Of a stretch of DNA of 61,559 nucleotides, positions 39,389-49,500 are shown piece after piece (the stretch's first letter is position 1; each line of letters begins with the position of its first letter). A model generated the notes under the pieces. That model had not been told where the DNA came from, searched no databases, and saw only the letters and a program-made list of their open reading frames with translations. Origin of the DNA: Clostridia bacterium (lineage in GTDB: Bacteria > Bacillota > Clostridia > Christensenellales > Borkfalkiaceae). The DNA lies in the NCBI GenBank assembly GCA_017453045.1, contig JAFTKX010000038.1, positions 1 to 61,559 on the forward strand, read 5' to 3'. The translations under genes and the position numbers were made by a program.

Positions 39389-40174
39389 TTAACCGCCGAT
39401 CTGCCCGCGCAAACCACAAGAGTTTACAACTTCTAAAAGCCTGTCCATCTTTTCTTTAGACGGTGGCTCGATATGAGAAAGAGAATATTCTCTACCAAGC
39501 CCTTTATACTTATCAGTTCCTATACGGTGATAGGGGAGTAAATGCATTTCTTCAACGCCCGGAAGACTTGATGCAAATTTTGCAATTTCGCTAATTTCTT
39601 CTTCGGTATCGTTAAAAGTAGGAATTACAGGGGTACGAATAATAAGTTTTACGGGCGAACGAGCGATTTTTTGAGCGTTTCCCAAAATTACGTCGTTATA
39701 CTGCCCCGTAAACGCCTTATGTTTTTGGCTATCCATATGCTTTATATCCATAAGGTATAAATCTAAATGGGGTAAAAGACGAGAAATCACCGAAAAATTA
39801 GCAAAACCAGTCGATTCGATAGCCGTATTTATGCTATGCTCGTGAGCAAGAGCAAGTAAGGCCTCGGCAAAGTCGGGTTGAGTTAAACACTCTCCGCCGG
39901 ATAAAGTAAGCCCACCGCCCGAACGCTTGTAATAAATCATATCTCTTTCGACTTCGGCTATAATCTCGCCTGCGGTAACGTCGCGCCCAACCGTTTTGAC
40001 TTTACCGTTTAAGTCCATTTTTTGAATTTCGTATTCTTGCGACTCGGGGTTGCAACACCAACGGCAACGGAGCGGACAGCCCTTTAAAAAGACGATAGTC
40101 CTAATCCCCGGCCCGTCGTGTACGGAAAACCGTTGAATATCGAAAATTCTACCTTTAACCGTAGAATAGTCCAT
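39389..40174 (-). CDS. glycyl-radical enzyme activating enzyme (radical SAM)
   Basis: Generates the glycyl radical on the enzyme encoded just upstream, using S-adenosylmethionine and a [4Fe-4S] cluster. GCPLRCRWCCNPESQ holds the CxxxCxxC cluster motif, SGGGLTLSGGECLTQ follows, and HLLPYHRIGTDKY is the family C-terminal motif. About 261 residues. Activases of dehydratase-type enzymes (CutD, HypE, DhaB2) usually have an inserted ferredoxin-like domain with extra Cys clusters after NPESQ. Here it is absent, so the protein has the PflA build. The ATG at 40174 or a TTG at 40177 may be the start. Confidence 0.92.
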   Translation of the reverse strand: MDYSTVKGRIFDIQRFSVHDGPGIRTIVFLKGCPLRCRWCCNPESQEYEIQKMDLNGKVKTVGRDVTAGEIIAEVERDMIYYKRSGGGLTLSGGECLTQPDFAEALLALAHEHSINTAIESTGFANFSVISRLLPHLDLYLMDIKHMDSQKHKAFTGQYNDVILGNAQKIARSPVKLIIRTPVIPTFNDTEEEISEIAKFASSLPGVEEMHLLPYHRIGTDKYKGLGREYSLSHIEPPSKEKMDRLLEVVNSCGLRGQIGG

Positions 40175-40177
40175 CAA

Positions 40178-42703
40178 TTAAAATCCTCCCTGTTCGGTAC
40201 GGTTGATGATGTCTTCTTGTAACGATTTAGAAAGCGAAGTAAACAACGCAGAATATCCGGCAACTCTAACGACGAGAGATTTATATTTTTCGGGATTTTT
40301 TTGCGCGTCGCGTAGGGTTTCACGACTTACTACGTTAAATTGCATGTGGCTACCCTTTCTATCGAAATAACCTTGAACGAGCGAAACGAAATTCTCTAAG
40401 CCGTGTCTACCTGCAAGGGCAGTCGGATGGAATTTCATATTGAAAAGAGTTCCGTTACTTGCAATAAAATGGTCTAAAGTAGAAACGGAGTTGCAAGACG
40501 CCGTAGGTCCTTTTACGTCTCTACCTGCCGCAGGAGAAACGCCGTCGGCAACGGGAGTAAACGCAAGTCGCCCGTCGGGAGTTGCGCCCGTTTGCGCGCC
40601 AAGCGGTACGTTTGCAGAAACGGGATATAAGCCCGCTTGATATTTTCCTCCGCGCGGATTTGAATATTTTTCAACTTCTCTCGTATAGATATACGCAACC
40701 TCTCTTGCCAAAGCGTCAACGTCTTTATTGTCGTTACCAAACTTTGGAAGCGCCTCTATATCAGAGAGCATTTTTGCATAAAAATCTTTCTTATCTTGTG
40801 GGCAATTATTAGCGATAATCGTGCTATAGACCGACTTTATCTCGTCAGCAGACACTTTTTTACCCTTTTTAGCAAGTTCTTTAACTACGGTTATAGTAAG
40901 TTTTTCCGCCTTGTGCGAATCCATATCTTTTCCGTAGTTGTTTTCGAGCGCTTCTTTAAAATCTTTTAAAGTATATTTACCTTGCTCGAAAACCAAAGTT
41001 TTAATAGCCCACATTGCGTCAGCCATGTTTGCAATACCAAAGCCTTGCGGACCTGTAAAGTTATATATAGCGCCACCTTCTTGAACGCTTTTACCCGCTT
41101 TTATACAATCGTCAACCATACAAGAAAGGTATGGGAGCGGACATCTTTCGGCGTGAGCCACGTCAATGGCGTTGTCGGCGTTTACGAGTAGCGATACGAA
41201 ATAATCCGATTGCGCTTTGTACGCTTCGTAAAATTCGCCAAACGAAGTCATATCTTCAACGTTACCAGTTTTGATACCTACTTGCTTGCCGTTTTCAAAT
41301 CCGTTTTTAAATACCATTTCAAGCGGACGGCACATATTGAAGAAAGCAGCGTCGTGCCAACCGTCAGTTTTGCCCGCTACTTGCGGTTCAACGCAACCGA
41401 TAATGTTATATTTTCTCGCGTCTTCCAAGGTAAGTCCCCTCGACATAAGCGACGGAATAATAACCTCGTCGTTATAATACGCAGGGAAACCTATTCCCGT
41501 ACGGGTAAGTTCAGCCGCGCGAAGTAAAAAGGCTCTCGGCGAGCCGTTCCAAACTCTAACGGAGAAGGACGGCTGTGGCAAAAAGACGTGCTCGGTGGCG
41601 GTTATCGACATAAACGACAAGTCGTTCGTCGCGTCGTTACCGTGTTCGTCCTGTCCGCCTGCGATAAGATTTTGGAAAAGACTATACCCTGCAAAACCTT
41701 CTGCCGACGCCTCGTCGCGCACCTTTAAAAAGTCGTTGAGTTTAAGCCATACGAGATCCATAAGTTCTTGCGCGAACTCTCTCGTCATACCTTCTTTTCT
41801 ACTCTTTAAGTAGTAAGGATACATATATTGGTCAAATCTACCGGGGGATATCGAGTGTCCGCTAGATTCCGTTTGAATTAAAAGTTGTACGAACCAAAAA
41901 CTTTGGCAGGCTTCGTAGAAGTTACGAGCGCCGAATTCTGGTACTCTTTCACAATTTTCTGCAATCTTTAAAAGTTCGGCTTTTCTAGTAGAATTAGGCT
42001 CGTTTTGAGCAAGTTCTCTCGCCTTTTTCGCGTATCTATTCGCGTAGCGAATAACAGCCTTACAAGAAATAATCATTGCGTCTAAAAGGTTGCGTTTTTT
42101 ACAATAATTACCGTCGCCAACCTTAATTTTAGCAATTTCTTCTTCAATATCTTTAATAATTCCGCTATAACCTACTTCTAAAACTCTGTCGTACTTTACG
42201 GTAACGTGCCCTATTCCGTTATAGAAATAGTTGCCCGGCGTAAACATATTCGCTTCCATTGCGATAAGCGTTTCGGGAGCCATATAAGAAGTAGCGAGTT
42301 CGCTCGTGGTTTTTCCTTTCCAGTATTTATAAACCTCGTGCAAGGTCTTTTTAGTTTCTTCCGAAATATAGAACGGGTCGGCAGAACGGGTTGCAACGGT
42401 GTCAAATTCGGCCTCAAGCCACTCAAAAGAATACTCGGGGAATACTTGACATCCACGGGTATGAACTGTTGCCGCGCCGACGATAAGTTCATCGTCTCTT
42501 ATCGTTACGGGAATATTATCCAAAATATGCGCGAAAGCCTTTGCCCTTCTAATATAAATAGGCTCGCCTTCGGTCTGCTTGTAAGATTCGGTAAGATATA
42601 CCGCTCTGTCCGCTTCGATTTGGGGCATTTCGCTGAGCATCTTGTCTTTTATACGGTCAATTCTCGGCGATTTTGCAATTTTTTCGGAATAAAATTCTGC
42701 CAT
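40178..42703 (-). CDS. glycyl radical enzyme of the GCVEP (dehydratase/lyase) class
   Basis: 841 residues. The thiyl-radical Cys and general-base Glu are in NIIGCVEPQVAG near residue 434. The glycyl radical is in VVRVAGYSALF near residue 816. Pyruvate formate-lyase itself would have a CC pair at the active site, so this is not a PFL. Members with GCVEP include glycerol dehydratase, choline TMA-lyase, hydroxyproline dehydratase and isethionate lyase. HSISPGRFDQYMYPYY near residue 280 is typical of the group. I cannot tell the substrate. Perfect promoter, and the activase follows directly. No microcompartment genes are seen. Confidence 0.9.
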   Translation of the reverse strand: MAEFYSEKIAKSPRIDRIKDKMLSEMPQIEADRAVYLTESYKQTEGEPIYIRRAKAFAHILDNIPVTIRDDELIVGAATVHTRGCQVFPEYSFEWLEAEFDTVATRSADPFYISEETKKTLHEVYKYWKGKTTSELATSYMAPETLIAMEANMFTPGNYFYNGIGHVTVKYDRVLEVGYSGIIKDIEEEIAKIKVGDGNYCKKRNLLDAMIISCKAVIRYANRYAKKARELAQNEPNSTRKAELLKIAENCERVPEFGARNFYEACQSFWFVQLLIQTESSGHSISPGRFDQYMYPYYLKSRKEGMTREFAQELMDLVWLKLNDFLKVRDEASAEGFAGYSLFQNLIAGGQDEHGNDATNDLSFMSITATEHVFLPQPSFSVRVWNGSPRAFLLRAAELTRTGIGFPAYYNDEVIIPSLMSRGLTLEDARKYNIIGCVEPQVAGKTDGWHDAAFFNMCRPLEMVFKNGFENGKQVGIKTGNVEDMTSFGEFYEAYKAQSDYFVSLLVNADNAIDVAHAERCPLPYLSCMVDDCIKAGKSVQEGGAIYNFTGPQGFGIANMADAMWAIKTLVFEQGKYTLKDFKEALENNYGKDMDSHKAEKLTITVVKELAKKGKKVSADEIKSVYSTIIANNCPQDKKDFYAKMLSDIEALPKFGNDNKDVDALAREVAYIYTREVEKYSNPRGGKYQAGLYPVSANVPLGAQTGATPDGRLAFTPVADGVSPAAGRDVKGPTASCNSVSTLDHFIASNGTLFNMKFHPTALAGRHGLENFVSLVQGYFDRKGSHMQFNVVSRETLRDAQKNPEKYKSLVVRVAGYSALFTSLSKSLQEDIINRTEQGGF

Positions 42704-42791
42704 TTTTCTATCCTTTTCTCGCGATTTTTACCCCTTTTTATTTGCTTTTTGGGGAGAGTATCGCAAGATAACTATCCATTATGCTACAATC

Positions 42792-42820
42792 ATTATATAA
42801 TAATAGTATTCCTTTGTCAA
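42792..42820 (-). promoter_or_regulatory. promoter of the glycyl radical enzyme operon
   Basis: Perfect TTGACA, 17 nt, TATAAT on the minus strand, with a roughly 80-nt leader before the ATG. Confidence 0.85.
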
Positions 42821-43035
42821 TAGATTTTTTGTTTTTTGTTGTTTTTCTTTTAAAATTTTTTTGGGAAGTTTTTGTTGTTTTTTTGCTAAAAAACTAAAAA
42901 TCGCTTATAAAACAAGCGATTTTTAAAAATTATATGCGTTTTTTAATTTTAAAATTTTTTCTTAAATCCTTATAAAACCACAAAATTGTTAATAAAACAA
43001 CAGTTACAATAATTGTACGAATCGGCTATTTTTCA
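42821..43035. other. AT-rich intergenic region with orphan hairpin
   Basis: No gene is visible. A hairpin AAATCGCTT/AAGCGATTT (42898-42922, 7-nt loop, T-rich flank) looks like a terminator but has no obvious gene before it on the plus strand. On the minus strand it is a second barrier between rubredoxin and the glycyl radical enzyme gene. Confidence 0.5.
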
Positions 43036-43072
43036 ATAAAAAAGTAGTCCGTAAAGACACAGACTACTTTTC
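43036..43072 (-). terminator. terminator after rubredoxin
   Basis: Stem AAGTAGTC/GACTACTT with a 12-nt loop, followed on the minus strand by a U tract. Confidence 0.75.
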
Positions 43073-43075
43073 TTA

Positions 43076-43192
43076 TTAATTTTCTTCTTTAGTAAATTGA
43101 TCAGCGCCTACGCCACAAAGTGGGCAAACGAAATCTTCGGGAAGTTCTTCGCCTTCGTAAACGTATCCGCAAACGTCGCAAACGTATTTCAT
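43076..43192 (-). CDS. rubredoxin
   Basis: 38 residues: [19 protein letters not shown], then [14 protein letters not shown]. Two CxxC pairs bind a single iron. It is shorter than the usual 52-residue rubredoxin and lacks part of the middle, but closely matches the C-terminal rubredoxin domain of the flavodiiron protein upstream (CKICGYVYEGDSLPDDFICPLC). Ribosome binding site AAAGGAG. It is a likely electron donor to oxygen- or peroxide-reducing enzymes. Confidence 0.93.
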   Translation of the reverse strand: MKYVCDVCGYVYEGEELPEDFVCPLCGVGADQFTKEEN

Positions 43193-43307
43193 AATTTTTC
43201 TCCTTTTGTTAATTTTTTATCGTTTGGTTTTTAAACGTTTAATTTTTTCTATTGTCTTTCTGCCAATTTGCATAGCAAACAATAAAATCTCGCTTGTACT
43301 ATCTTTC

Positions 43308-43333
43308 GGGAGGGACAAGCCCCTCCCCTACGA
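43308..43333 (+). repeat. REP-like hairpin repeat, copy 1
   Basis: GGGAGGGACAAGCCCCTCCC followed by CTACGA. The arms form a strong hairpin. It is almost identical to 53282-53307. It lies in the gap after the flavodiiron gene and is followed by ATATATAACACTTTAAA, the same tail as in the repeats at 35-54. Confidence 0.8.
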
Positions 43334-43346
43334 AATATATAACACT

Positions 43347-45131
43347 TTAAATTTTTTCGAAGTCTGCCACCCCATGCTTACATAAAGGACAAATAAAGTC
43401 GTCGGGGAGCGAGTCTCCTTCGTAAACGTAACCGCAAATCTTACAAACGTAGCCTTTTTTACCTTCTACGTCGGGCTTTGGCTTAACGTTTTCATGATAA
43501 TACGAATAAGTCATAGTTTCTTTATCGCTTAAAACTCTGGATTCGGTAACCGAACAAATAAACATTCCGTGAGTGTCTAAATCAACGTAATTGTCAACCT
43601 TTAAAGACATAAAAGAGTTGATGTATCTCGGTAATACTACAAGTCCGTTTTCCGAACGGAGAGGAACGCAATCTTCAAACTTGTTTACGTTTCGTCCGCT
43701 TTGGAAACCGAATTTTTCAAAAGCGACGAAAGGCGCTTCAACGGTTAGGCAATTTACGTTTAAAACGCCCGATTGTTTTATAACGTGATGAGAATAATTT
43801 TCTTTGTTTATGGTAACCGCAATTCTATTTGGGCTTGACGTAACTTGAGAAACGGTGTTTACGATAAGACCGTTATCCTTTTTACCGTCGCTACACGTTA
43901 CGACGTAAAGCCCGTAACCTATTTTGAAAAGCGCGGTCATGTCGTTTTTATTCGCGCCGTCGGAAAGAGCGACGTATTCTTTGCAAAGTTCGTCTGAAAG
44001 AGCCGAAATTTGCTCCTTATTCTCGTCGTTTATCGCAGATAAAATCCTTACTGTTGCGTCTGTAAAAGTTAAATTTTTACAAGGCGAGAGCATATCTTTC
44101 ATAATTTTGGTAGCCATAGGCGCCCAACTTCCGTTTTCGATAAACCCAACCGTACGGTTTTGGAAATTTCTCTCGGTTAAATGGTGAATAAACTCTTTCA
44201 TAAACGGGAAAATATCCGCGTTGTAAGTCGTGGTTGCCAAAACGAGTTTTCCGTAGCGGAACGCGTCTTCAACGGCTTCCGCCATATCGCATCTCGCAAG
44301 ATCGTTTACAACTACTTTCGGACATCCCTTTTCCTTAAGTTTTTCAGCCAAGAGCATAACGGCTTTTTTAGTGTTCCCGTAAACCGAAGTGTAGGCTATC
44401 ACAACGCCGTCGTCTTCCACCTGATAACTCGACCAAATGTCGTATAAATTAAGATAATATCCTAAATTTTCAGTTAAAACCGGTCCGTGTAATGGGCAAA
44501 TAATTTGAATATCAAGCCCCGACGCTTTTTTAAGAAGGGCTTGAACTTGCGCGCCGTATTTTCCAACTATTCCGATATAATAGCGCCTTGCTTCGCACGC
44601 CCAGTCTTCTTCAACGTCTAACGCGCCAAATTTACCGAAACCGTCGGCAGAGAATAAAATTTTGTCGGTTGAATCGTAAGTTACTATAACTTCGGGCCAA
44701 TGTACCATGGGCGCGGTAACGAAAGTAAGTTCGTGTTTTCCAAGCGAGAGTTTGTCCCCTTCGCCAACTACTATTCTTCTATCTTCAAAGTCCGTACCGA
44801 AATAGTTTTTCATCATAATAAAAGCCTTTGAAGAAGAAACTATCGTCGCATTTGGATACGCCTTTGCAAAATTTAAAATATTAGCAGAGTGGTCTGGTTC
44901 CATATGTTGAACGATAAGATAGTCGGGTTTTCTGCCGTCTAAAGCGTGTTCAACGTTATCGAGCCACTCGTGTGTAAAATTGCCGTCAACCGTATCCATA
45001 ACGGCTATTTTTTCGTCTATAATAGCGTAAGAATTGTACGCCATACCGTTTGGAACGACGTATTGACCTTCAAAAAGATCTATCTTGTGGTCGTTTACGC
45101 CGATATATTTTACGCTGTCTGTAATTTTCAT
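43347..45131 (-). CDS. four-domain flavodiiron protein (flavin reductase and rubredoxin fusions)
   Basis: Reduces O2 to water or NO to N2O to protect the anaerobe. Domain order: metallo-beta-lactamase-like diiron domain with HMEPDHSAN near residue 80, WPE after a His near 145, SADGFGKFGA and CPLHGP (together the HxExDH...H...D...H ligands); flavodoxin domain (VIAYTSVYGNTKKAV near 255); flavin reductase domain (about 400-545); and C-terminal rubredoxin (CKICGYVYEG...CPLCKHG). With the rubredoxin and flavin reductase modules fused it can take electrons from NAD(P)H within one chain. 594 residues. A free rubredoxin gene follows. Confidence 0.93.
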   Translation of the reverse strand: MKITDSVKYIGVNDHKIDLFEGQYVVPNGMAYNSYAIIDEKIAVMDTVDGNFTHEWLDNVEHALDGRKPDYLIVQHMEPDHSANILNFAKAYPNATIVSSSKAFIMMKNYFGTDFEDRRIVVGEGDKLSLGKHELTFVTAPMVHWPEVIVTYDSTDKILFSADGFGKFGALDVEEDWACEARRYYIGIVGKYGAQVQALLKKASGLDIQIICPLHGPVLTENLGYYLNLYDIWSSYQVEDDGVVIAYTSVYGNTKKAVMLLAEKLKEKGCPKVVVNDLARCDMAEAVEDAFRYGKLVLATTTYNADIFPFMKEFIHHLTERNFQNRTVGFIENGSWAPMATKIMKDMLSPCKNLTFTDATVRILSAINDENKEQISALSDELCKEYVALSDGANKNDMTALFKIGYGLYVVTCSDGKKDNGLIVNTVSQVTSSPNRIAVTINKENYSHHVIKQSGVLNVNCLTVEAPFVAFEKFGFQSGRNVNKFEDCVPLRSENGLVVLPRYINSFMSLKVDNYVDLDTHGMFICSVTESRVLSDKETMTYSYYHENVKPKPDVEGKKGYVCKICGYVYEGDSLPDDFICPLCKHGVADFEKI

Positions 45132-45165
45132 AACAATCTCCTTTTTTTCTTTGCAGGATAAGTAT

Positions 45166-45194
45166 ATTATAAAAGCGAATTTTCATGCAAGTAA
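45166..45194 (-). promoter_or_regulatory. promoter of the flavodiiron gene
   Basis: TTACTT, 17 nt, TATAAT on the minus strand, about 35 nt before the ATG with its AAAGGAG site. The -35 is weak. Confidence 0.55.
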
Positions 45195-45265
45195 TTTTTG
45201 AAAATTTTTATAAATTTTTAATTTATAAATTTTATTCGCGACGAATTTTCTATTAGCGTTTTAAC

Positions 45266-45300
45266 AAATAAAAAACCGTCGGAGAAAATTCTTCGACGGT
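45266..45300 (-). terminator. terminator after the 45-kb lipoprotein
   Basis: ACCGTCG/CGACGGT stem with a 12-nt loop, followed on the minus strand by TTTTTTATTT. Confidence 0.85.
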
Positions 45301-45307
45301 AAAAATT

Positions 45308-46366
45308 TTATTGTGGTTTTACGTGAGTTACTCTATCGAGCGTGTATACCATATAACAAGTGTTGTAAAGCGCGGGCTTATAGCATTTTACTAAATAATG
45401 GCGGGATACGTTATGATCGTCTTTTACGTCGCTATCCAAACTGTTTGCATAGTAGGCGTAAGCAAAATCTTGAGCGTATTCGCCCGTAGTTGAAAACTTA
45501 AGCCTAAAGGTGTTAAACGACACGGTTCTTATAACGTCGTCTATCTGACAGTTTTCTACAGATAAAGTCTTAAACGCAGTCGATTGCGACGAACTTTCGC
45601 TACTCGTCGTGGTCAAGTCTACGTCAGGCGCAATCGTTATCGTAGTAAGTTCGCCCGTTGCGCTTTCGATTGTGGAAAATTCGTAATTTAAAGAACTTTC
45701 ATACGAAAAATTCCTTGCCATAAGCATCATAAGTTCGTTTTCGATAAACGCTTTTTTATTGTATCTTTTTACCGTTAACGGCTCTTTTAAAGAAGAAAAA
45801 TAAGCCTTGCTCTTTTCGTCGTTAGTAGTTAAGGTATGAGTTGCGTTCTTTTCGCCGTATTCGGTAGTAATAGTCGCGTTAACTACCGTAAACTGACTTT
45901 GGCTCGTCGGATTTAACGTAGTGGGCAAGGTGTTCTTTATTTTTTTAACCGACTTTACGCAAGCAAATCCGTTTTCAATGCCTTTAAACACCGTTTCGGT
46001 TTGCGTAACGTCGTCCACCGCAACGCTCTCGCCTGCAAAAATATAATCTCCACTCATAGTAAGAGTAGTTTTATAAACGTACAAGCCGTTTTCTTCGTAA
46101 AGTTCGGTAACGAAAGACGATAAGTTTTCGTCGATATCGAAATAAAGACCGCTTTGTTCTAAATTCGTAATCTTCTTTCCTTCGTATTCTTCTTCGGTAG
46201 TAACGGCGTACTCTATCTTTTCGTAAAAGCCTTTTTCAACTTGTCTGTTGGCAGGGTTTTCAAGCCAGTAAGTTCCCGCGAAACCGCTGTTTGAAGTTTT
46301 GGTACAGCCCGTAAGTAGACCTACGCAAAGGATACCCGTGAGTAAAAGAGATAATTTTTTCTTCAT
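45308..46366 (-). CDS. lipoprotein, unknown function
   Basis: About 352 residues. A clear lipobox signal peptide (KKKLSLLLTGILCVGLLTGC) is followed by a mainly beta-type soluble domain rich in Thr, Ser and acidic residues. The start chosen is the ATG before KKKLSL, six bases after a GGAG site. No recognised domain. It has its own terminator and stands alone, divergent from addB. Confidence 0.7.
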   Translation of the reverse strand: MKKKLSLLLTGILCVGLLTGCTKTSNSGFAGTYWLENPANRQVEKGFYEKIEYAVTTEEEYEGKKITNLEQSGLYFDIDENLSSFVTELYEENGLYVYKTTLTMSGDYIFAGESVAVDDVTQTETVFKGIENGFACVKSVKKIKNTLPTTLNPTSQSQFTVVNATITTEYGEKNATHTLTTNDEKSKAYFSSLKEPLTVKRYNKKAFIENELMMLMARNFSYESSLNYEFSTIESATGELTTITIAPDVDLTTTSSESSSQSTAFKTLSVENCQIDDVIRTVSFNTFRLKFSTTGEYAQDFAYAYYANSLDSDVKDDHNVSRHYLVKCYKPALYNTCYMVYTLDRVTHVKPQ

Positions 46367-46472
46367 TTTTTGCTCCATAAATATATACTCTCGTATAACT
46401 ATAACACAAATTATAAAAAAAGTAAAAACAAATTTAAAAGTTTTTAAATTTTCACACGATTTGCAAACTTTT

Positions 46473-46483
46473 TATGGTATAAT
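46473..46483 (+). promoter_or_regulatory. extended -10 promoter of addBA
   Basis: TATGGTATAAT contains TGn-TATAAT, an extended -10 element; no good -35 is visible. It lies about 30 nt before the AGGAG ribosome binding site of addB. Confidence 0.6.
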
Positions 46484-46513
46484 ACTATTAACGACGTCAA
46501 AGGAGAGCCTAAC

Positions 46514-49500
46514 GTGAGTGTTTTTACTTCGGCAACTTATTTTAACTGCATAGATAACGCGACGAGCCTCGCCGCTTCTTTCGGCGCGGGATTAGACACT
46601 CCCGTAATTTTGTTTTGCGAAGACAAACTCACGCTATCCGTCGAAAAATCACTCGTAAAAAAGGTCGGCGGGGCTTTCGGCGCTGAAGTTCTATCGTTTG
46701 GAAGATATCTTCAAAAGGCTTTCCCAAATAGAAAAACCCTTTCAAAAGAAGGTTCGGCTATGGTCGTTAAAAAGATTTTAACAAAGTTAAACGGCGAACT
46801 TTTAGCGTTTAGAAAAACGGGCTCGTCGCCGTCGCTTTCGGTTAAAACCGCCGAACTTATCGCCCAACTAAAAAGCGCGAAGGTTTCGCCGACGGCTTTA
46901 TTTGATTGCGTAAATCTTTGTCCCGATAACGTTAAAGCGAAAATTCACGACGTTGCTATAATCTATCGCGATTACGAAGATTTCCTTTTTCAAAACGGCT
47001 TAACCGACAGTAGCAACAGTCTTTCTGATATGATTCCCGCTCTCGAAAAAGACGAACGCATTAAAAAGGCGCGCGTAATTTTCGTAGGGTATTCTTCGGT
47101 AACAAAGCAAAGTTGCGACGTAATGAAAAAAATACTCTCGCTCGCTTCTTCTTGCGACTTTTTTGCCGTTACGGGAGCAAATAAAGACCTTTATACCGAC
47201 GAGTTTTTAAACTTTGCGATAAATCTTACCGGGCAAAACCCAACCCCTTGTAAAGACTGTTTATCAGTTGAAGCAAGTTCGATTTTAAACGGTATTTTTA
47301 ACCCCGAATATTTCTCAAAAGTGGGGCTATATAGCGATAAAACGCATTTTTTTGAAGCGAAAGACATTTCAGACGAAGCCGATTTTATATGCGCTACCAT
47401 AAGAAAAAAGATTTTAGACGGCTACCGCTATCAAGATATTGCGATAGGCGTAAGTAACTTTGCCGATTATAAAACCGTAATAGAAAGAAAACTCAAAGAT
47501 TACGAAATTCCGTTTTTTTCCGACGATAAAAAAACTCTCCTATCGCATCCGTTTTCAAGGCTTGTAAACGCGCTCGTTAAGTCGGCTCTTAAAAAACTTG
47601 ATTTAACCGAAATTAAAAAGGTAATTACTAACAGTCTTTTTATTGCGGACAAGTCCATTTCAGACCTTTTTATAAGACTTTTAACTGAAAATTCGGTTAC
47701 GCCAACGTCGTTTATAAACGAAGACGACTTTGTTAAAAGTTTGGAAAATTGCGACGATTTAGCGTTTGAACGGGGTGTAATTTTACAAAAACAACACGAA
47801 CTTTCTTGCTTTATAAAAAGTTTTCCTAAAAAAGCGACTGCGAGCGAATTCGTAAATTTGGTTTCGACCTTTGCTAAAAACTGTTCGGGAGTAGATAGAG
47901 AAGAAAGCGGAACGAACTACGACGTTTTGCTTAAAAAACTCGTCAGTTACGGCGCGGACGAAGAAAAATCTTTTTTAACGAGTGGAAAAACGACGTTTTT
48001 CAATCTTTTAGACGAAATTAAAAATATTTTAGGCAATGAAATCATAACGGGCGACGAATTTTTAAAACTTCTTTGTTCGGGCGAGGAAGCGAGTGAAATT
48101 TCTCTAATTCCCGAACACGTCGACTGCGTTTATCTCTCCGAACTTAAAAATTGCAGGCATAAAAAATATTCCTGCCTTTTTGCCGTGGGGCTTAACGGCG
48201 AAGTGCCGAGCGTAAAAGCCGACTCAGCCCTTCTTCTCGACAGCGACATTGCCAGTTTAGACGCCTTGTCCGTTTCGGTAGAGCCGAAAATTAGGGTAGT
48301 AAATAATCGTGAAAAAGAAGCGACGGGAGTTGCTCTCGCTTCCTTTGAAAATGATTTTTACGCGTCTTACAGTTTAACTTCAGCGTCGGGTAAAGCGACG
48401 GTTAGAAGCGACCTTTTCGATTATCTTTTAAATATTTTTTCTTCAAAAGATAAAAAGGCAAAGCCTTTGACGAGAAATTCTTTTTATAAACCGACGGGCG
48501 ACGAAAAAACGGATAATTTAAGAGAATCTTATCCTTATCTCGCTTTACGCCCCGCTCTTTTTTCTTTACTTTCCGACAGCGACGATTTTAAAAACGGAGC
48601 AACCGATTCCCTTTTGGGCGTGGCGGCTTTTTACGGCGCTCTTAAAGAGTTTAAGGGGGGCGAATTTATACCGCTTGCCGACCTTTTAATAGGCAACGTA
48701 AACGCTCCGTTAAAAACTACAATAAAATTCCCCGTTTCTAACTATTTTACTCGTAGACAAGTATCTGCGACAACCATTGAAAATTTCTATATATGCCCCT
48801 ATAAGTGCTTTATTAAGTATGGCGTGGGAGTTTCGGAGTCGTTAGACCCCGAAATTAAAGCGCTTGATTTTGGTAACGTTTTGCACGCCGTCGCCGAACT
48901 TTTTTCTCCCGAAATCGACAAGATGCAAAGTGAAGAAGACTGCAAGAAAAAGGCTGACGAACTCGTTGACAAACTGTTTGAAAACGAACCGAAATACAAA
49001 CGTTTTTTAAAAAGAGAAGACAACGCTTACTCTTATTATCTCACCAAAAAAGAAGCCCAAAAACTCTGCGTAGACCTTTACCGCCAAAGCAAAAATTCCG
49101 ACTTTAAAACGATAGGTAGCGAAGTTTGGTTTGCCGACTGGGGCGATACTAAATACAAGGCTTTACCGTTAAAAACTAAAGACGGCTATTATAAACTTCA
49201 CGGAAAAGTCGACAGAGTCGACCGCTATGGCGACTACGTTAGAATTATCGACTATAAAACGGGCAACGCTAAAAATAAAAGTCAGGATAAAAAGTTCTAT
49301 TTAGGACAAAATATCCAACTTTATCTATATTTGAACGCATTTACCCCCAACGGCGAAAAATACGCGGGGGCGTATTACTACGCCGTTAACGACAATTTTT
49401 CGAGCGAGGACGAAAAGCCTATCGCTATGTACGGAAAAACCGTTTTAAACGAAGACGTCATACTTGCGTCGGACAAGTCCTTAACCCCCGACCAAAAAAA

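Noticed and set aside
40178-42703. Calling the glycyl radical enzyme pyruvate formate-lyase
   Set aside because: The active site is GCVEP, not the CC pair of PFL; the length and motifs fit the dehydratase/lyase group.
42898-42922. Terminator hairpin on the plus strand
   Set aside because: No plus-strand gene ends before it; reported only as an orphan hairpin.
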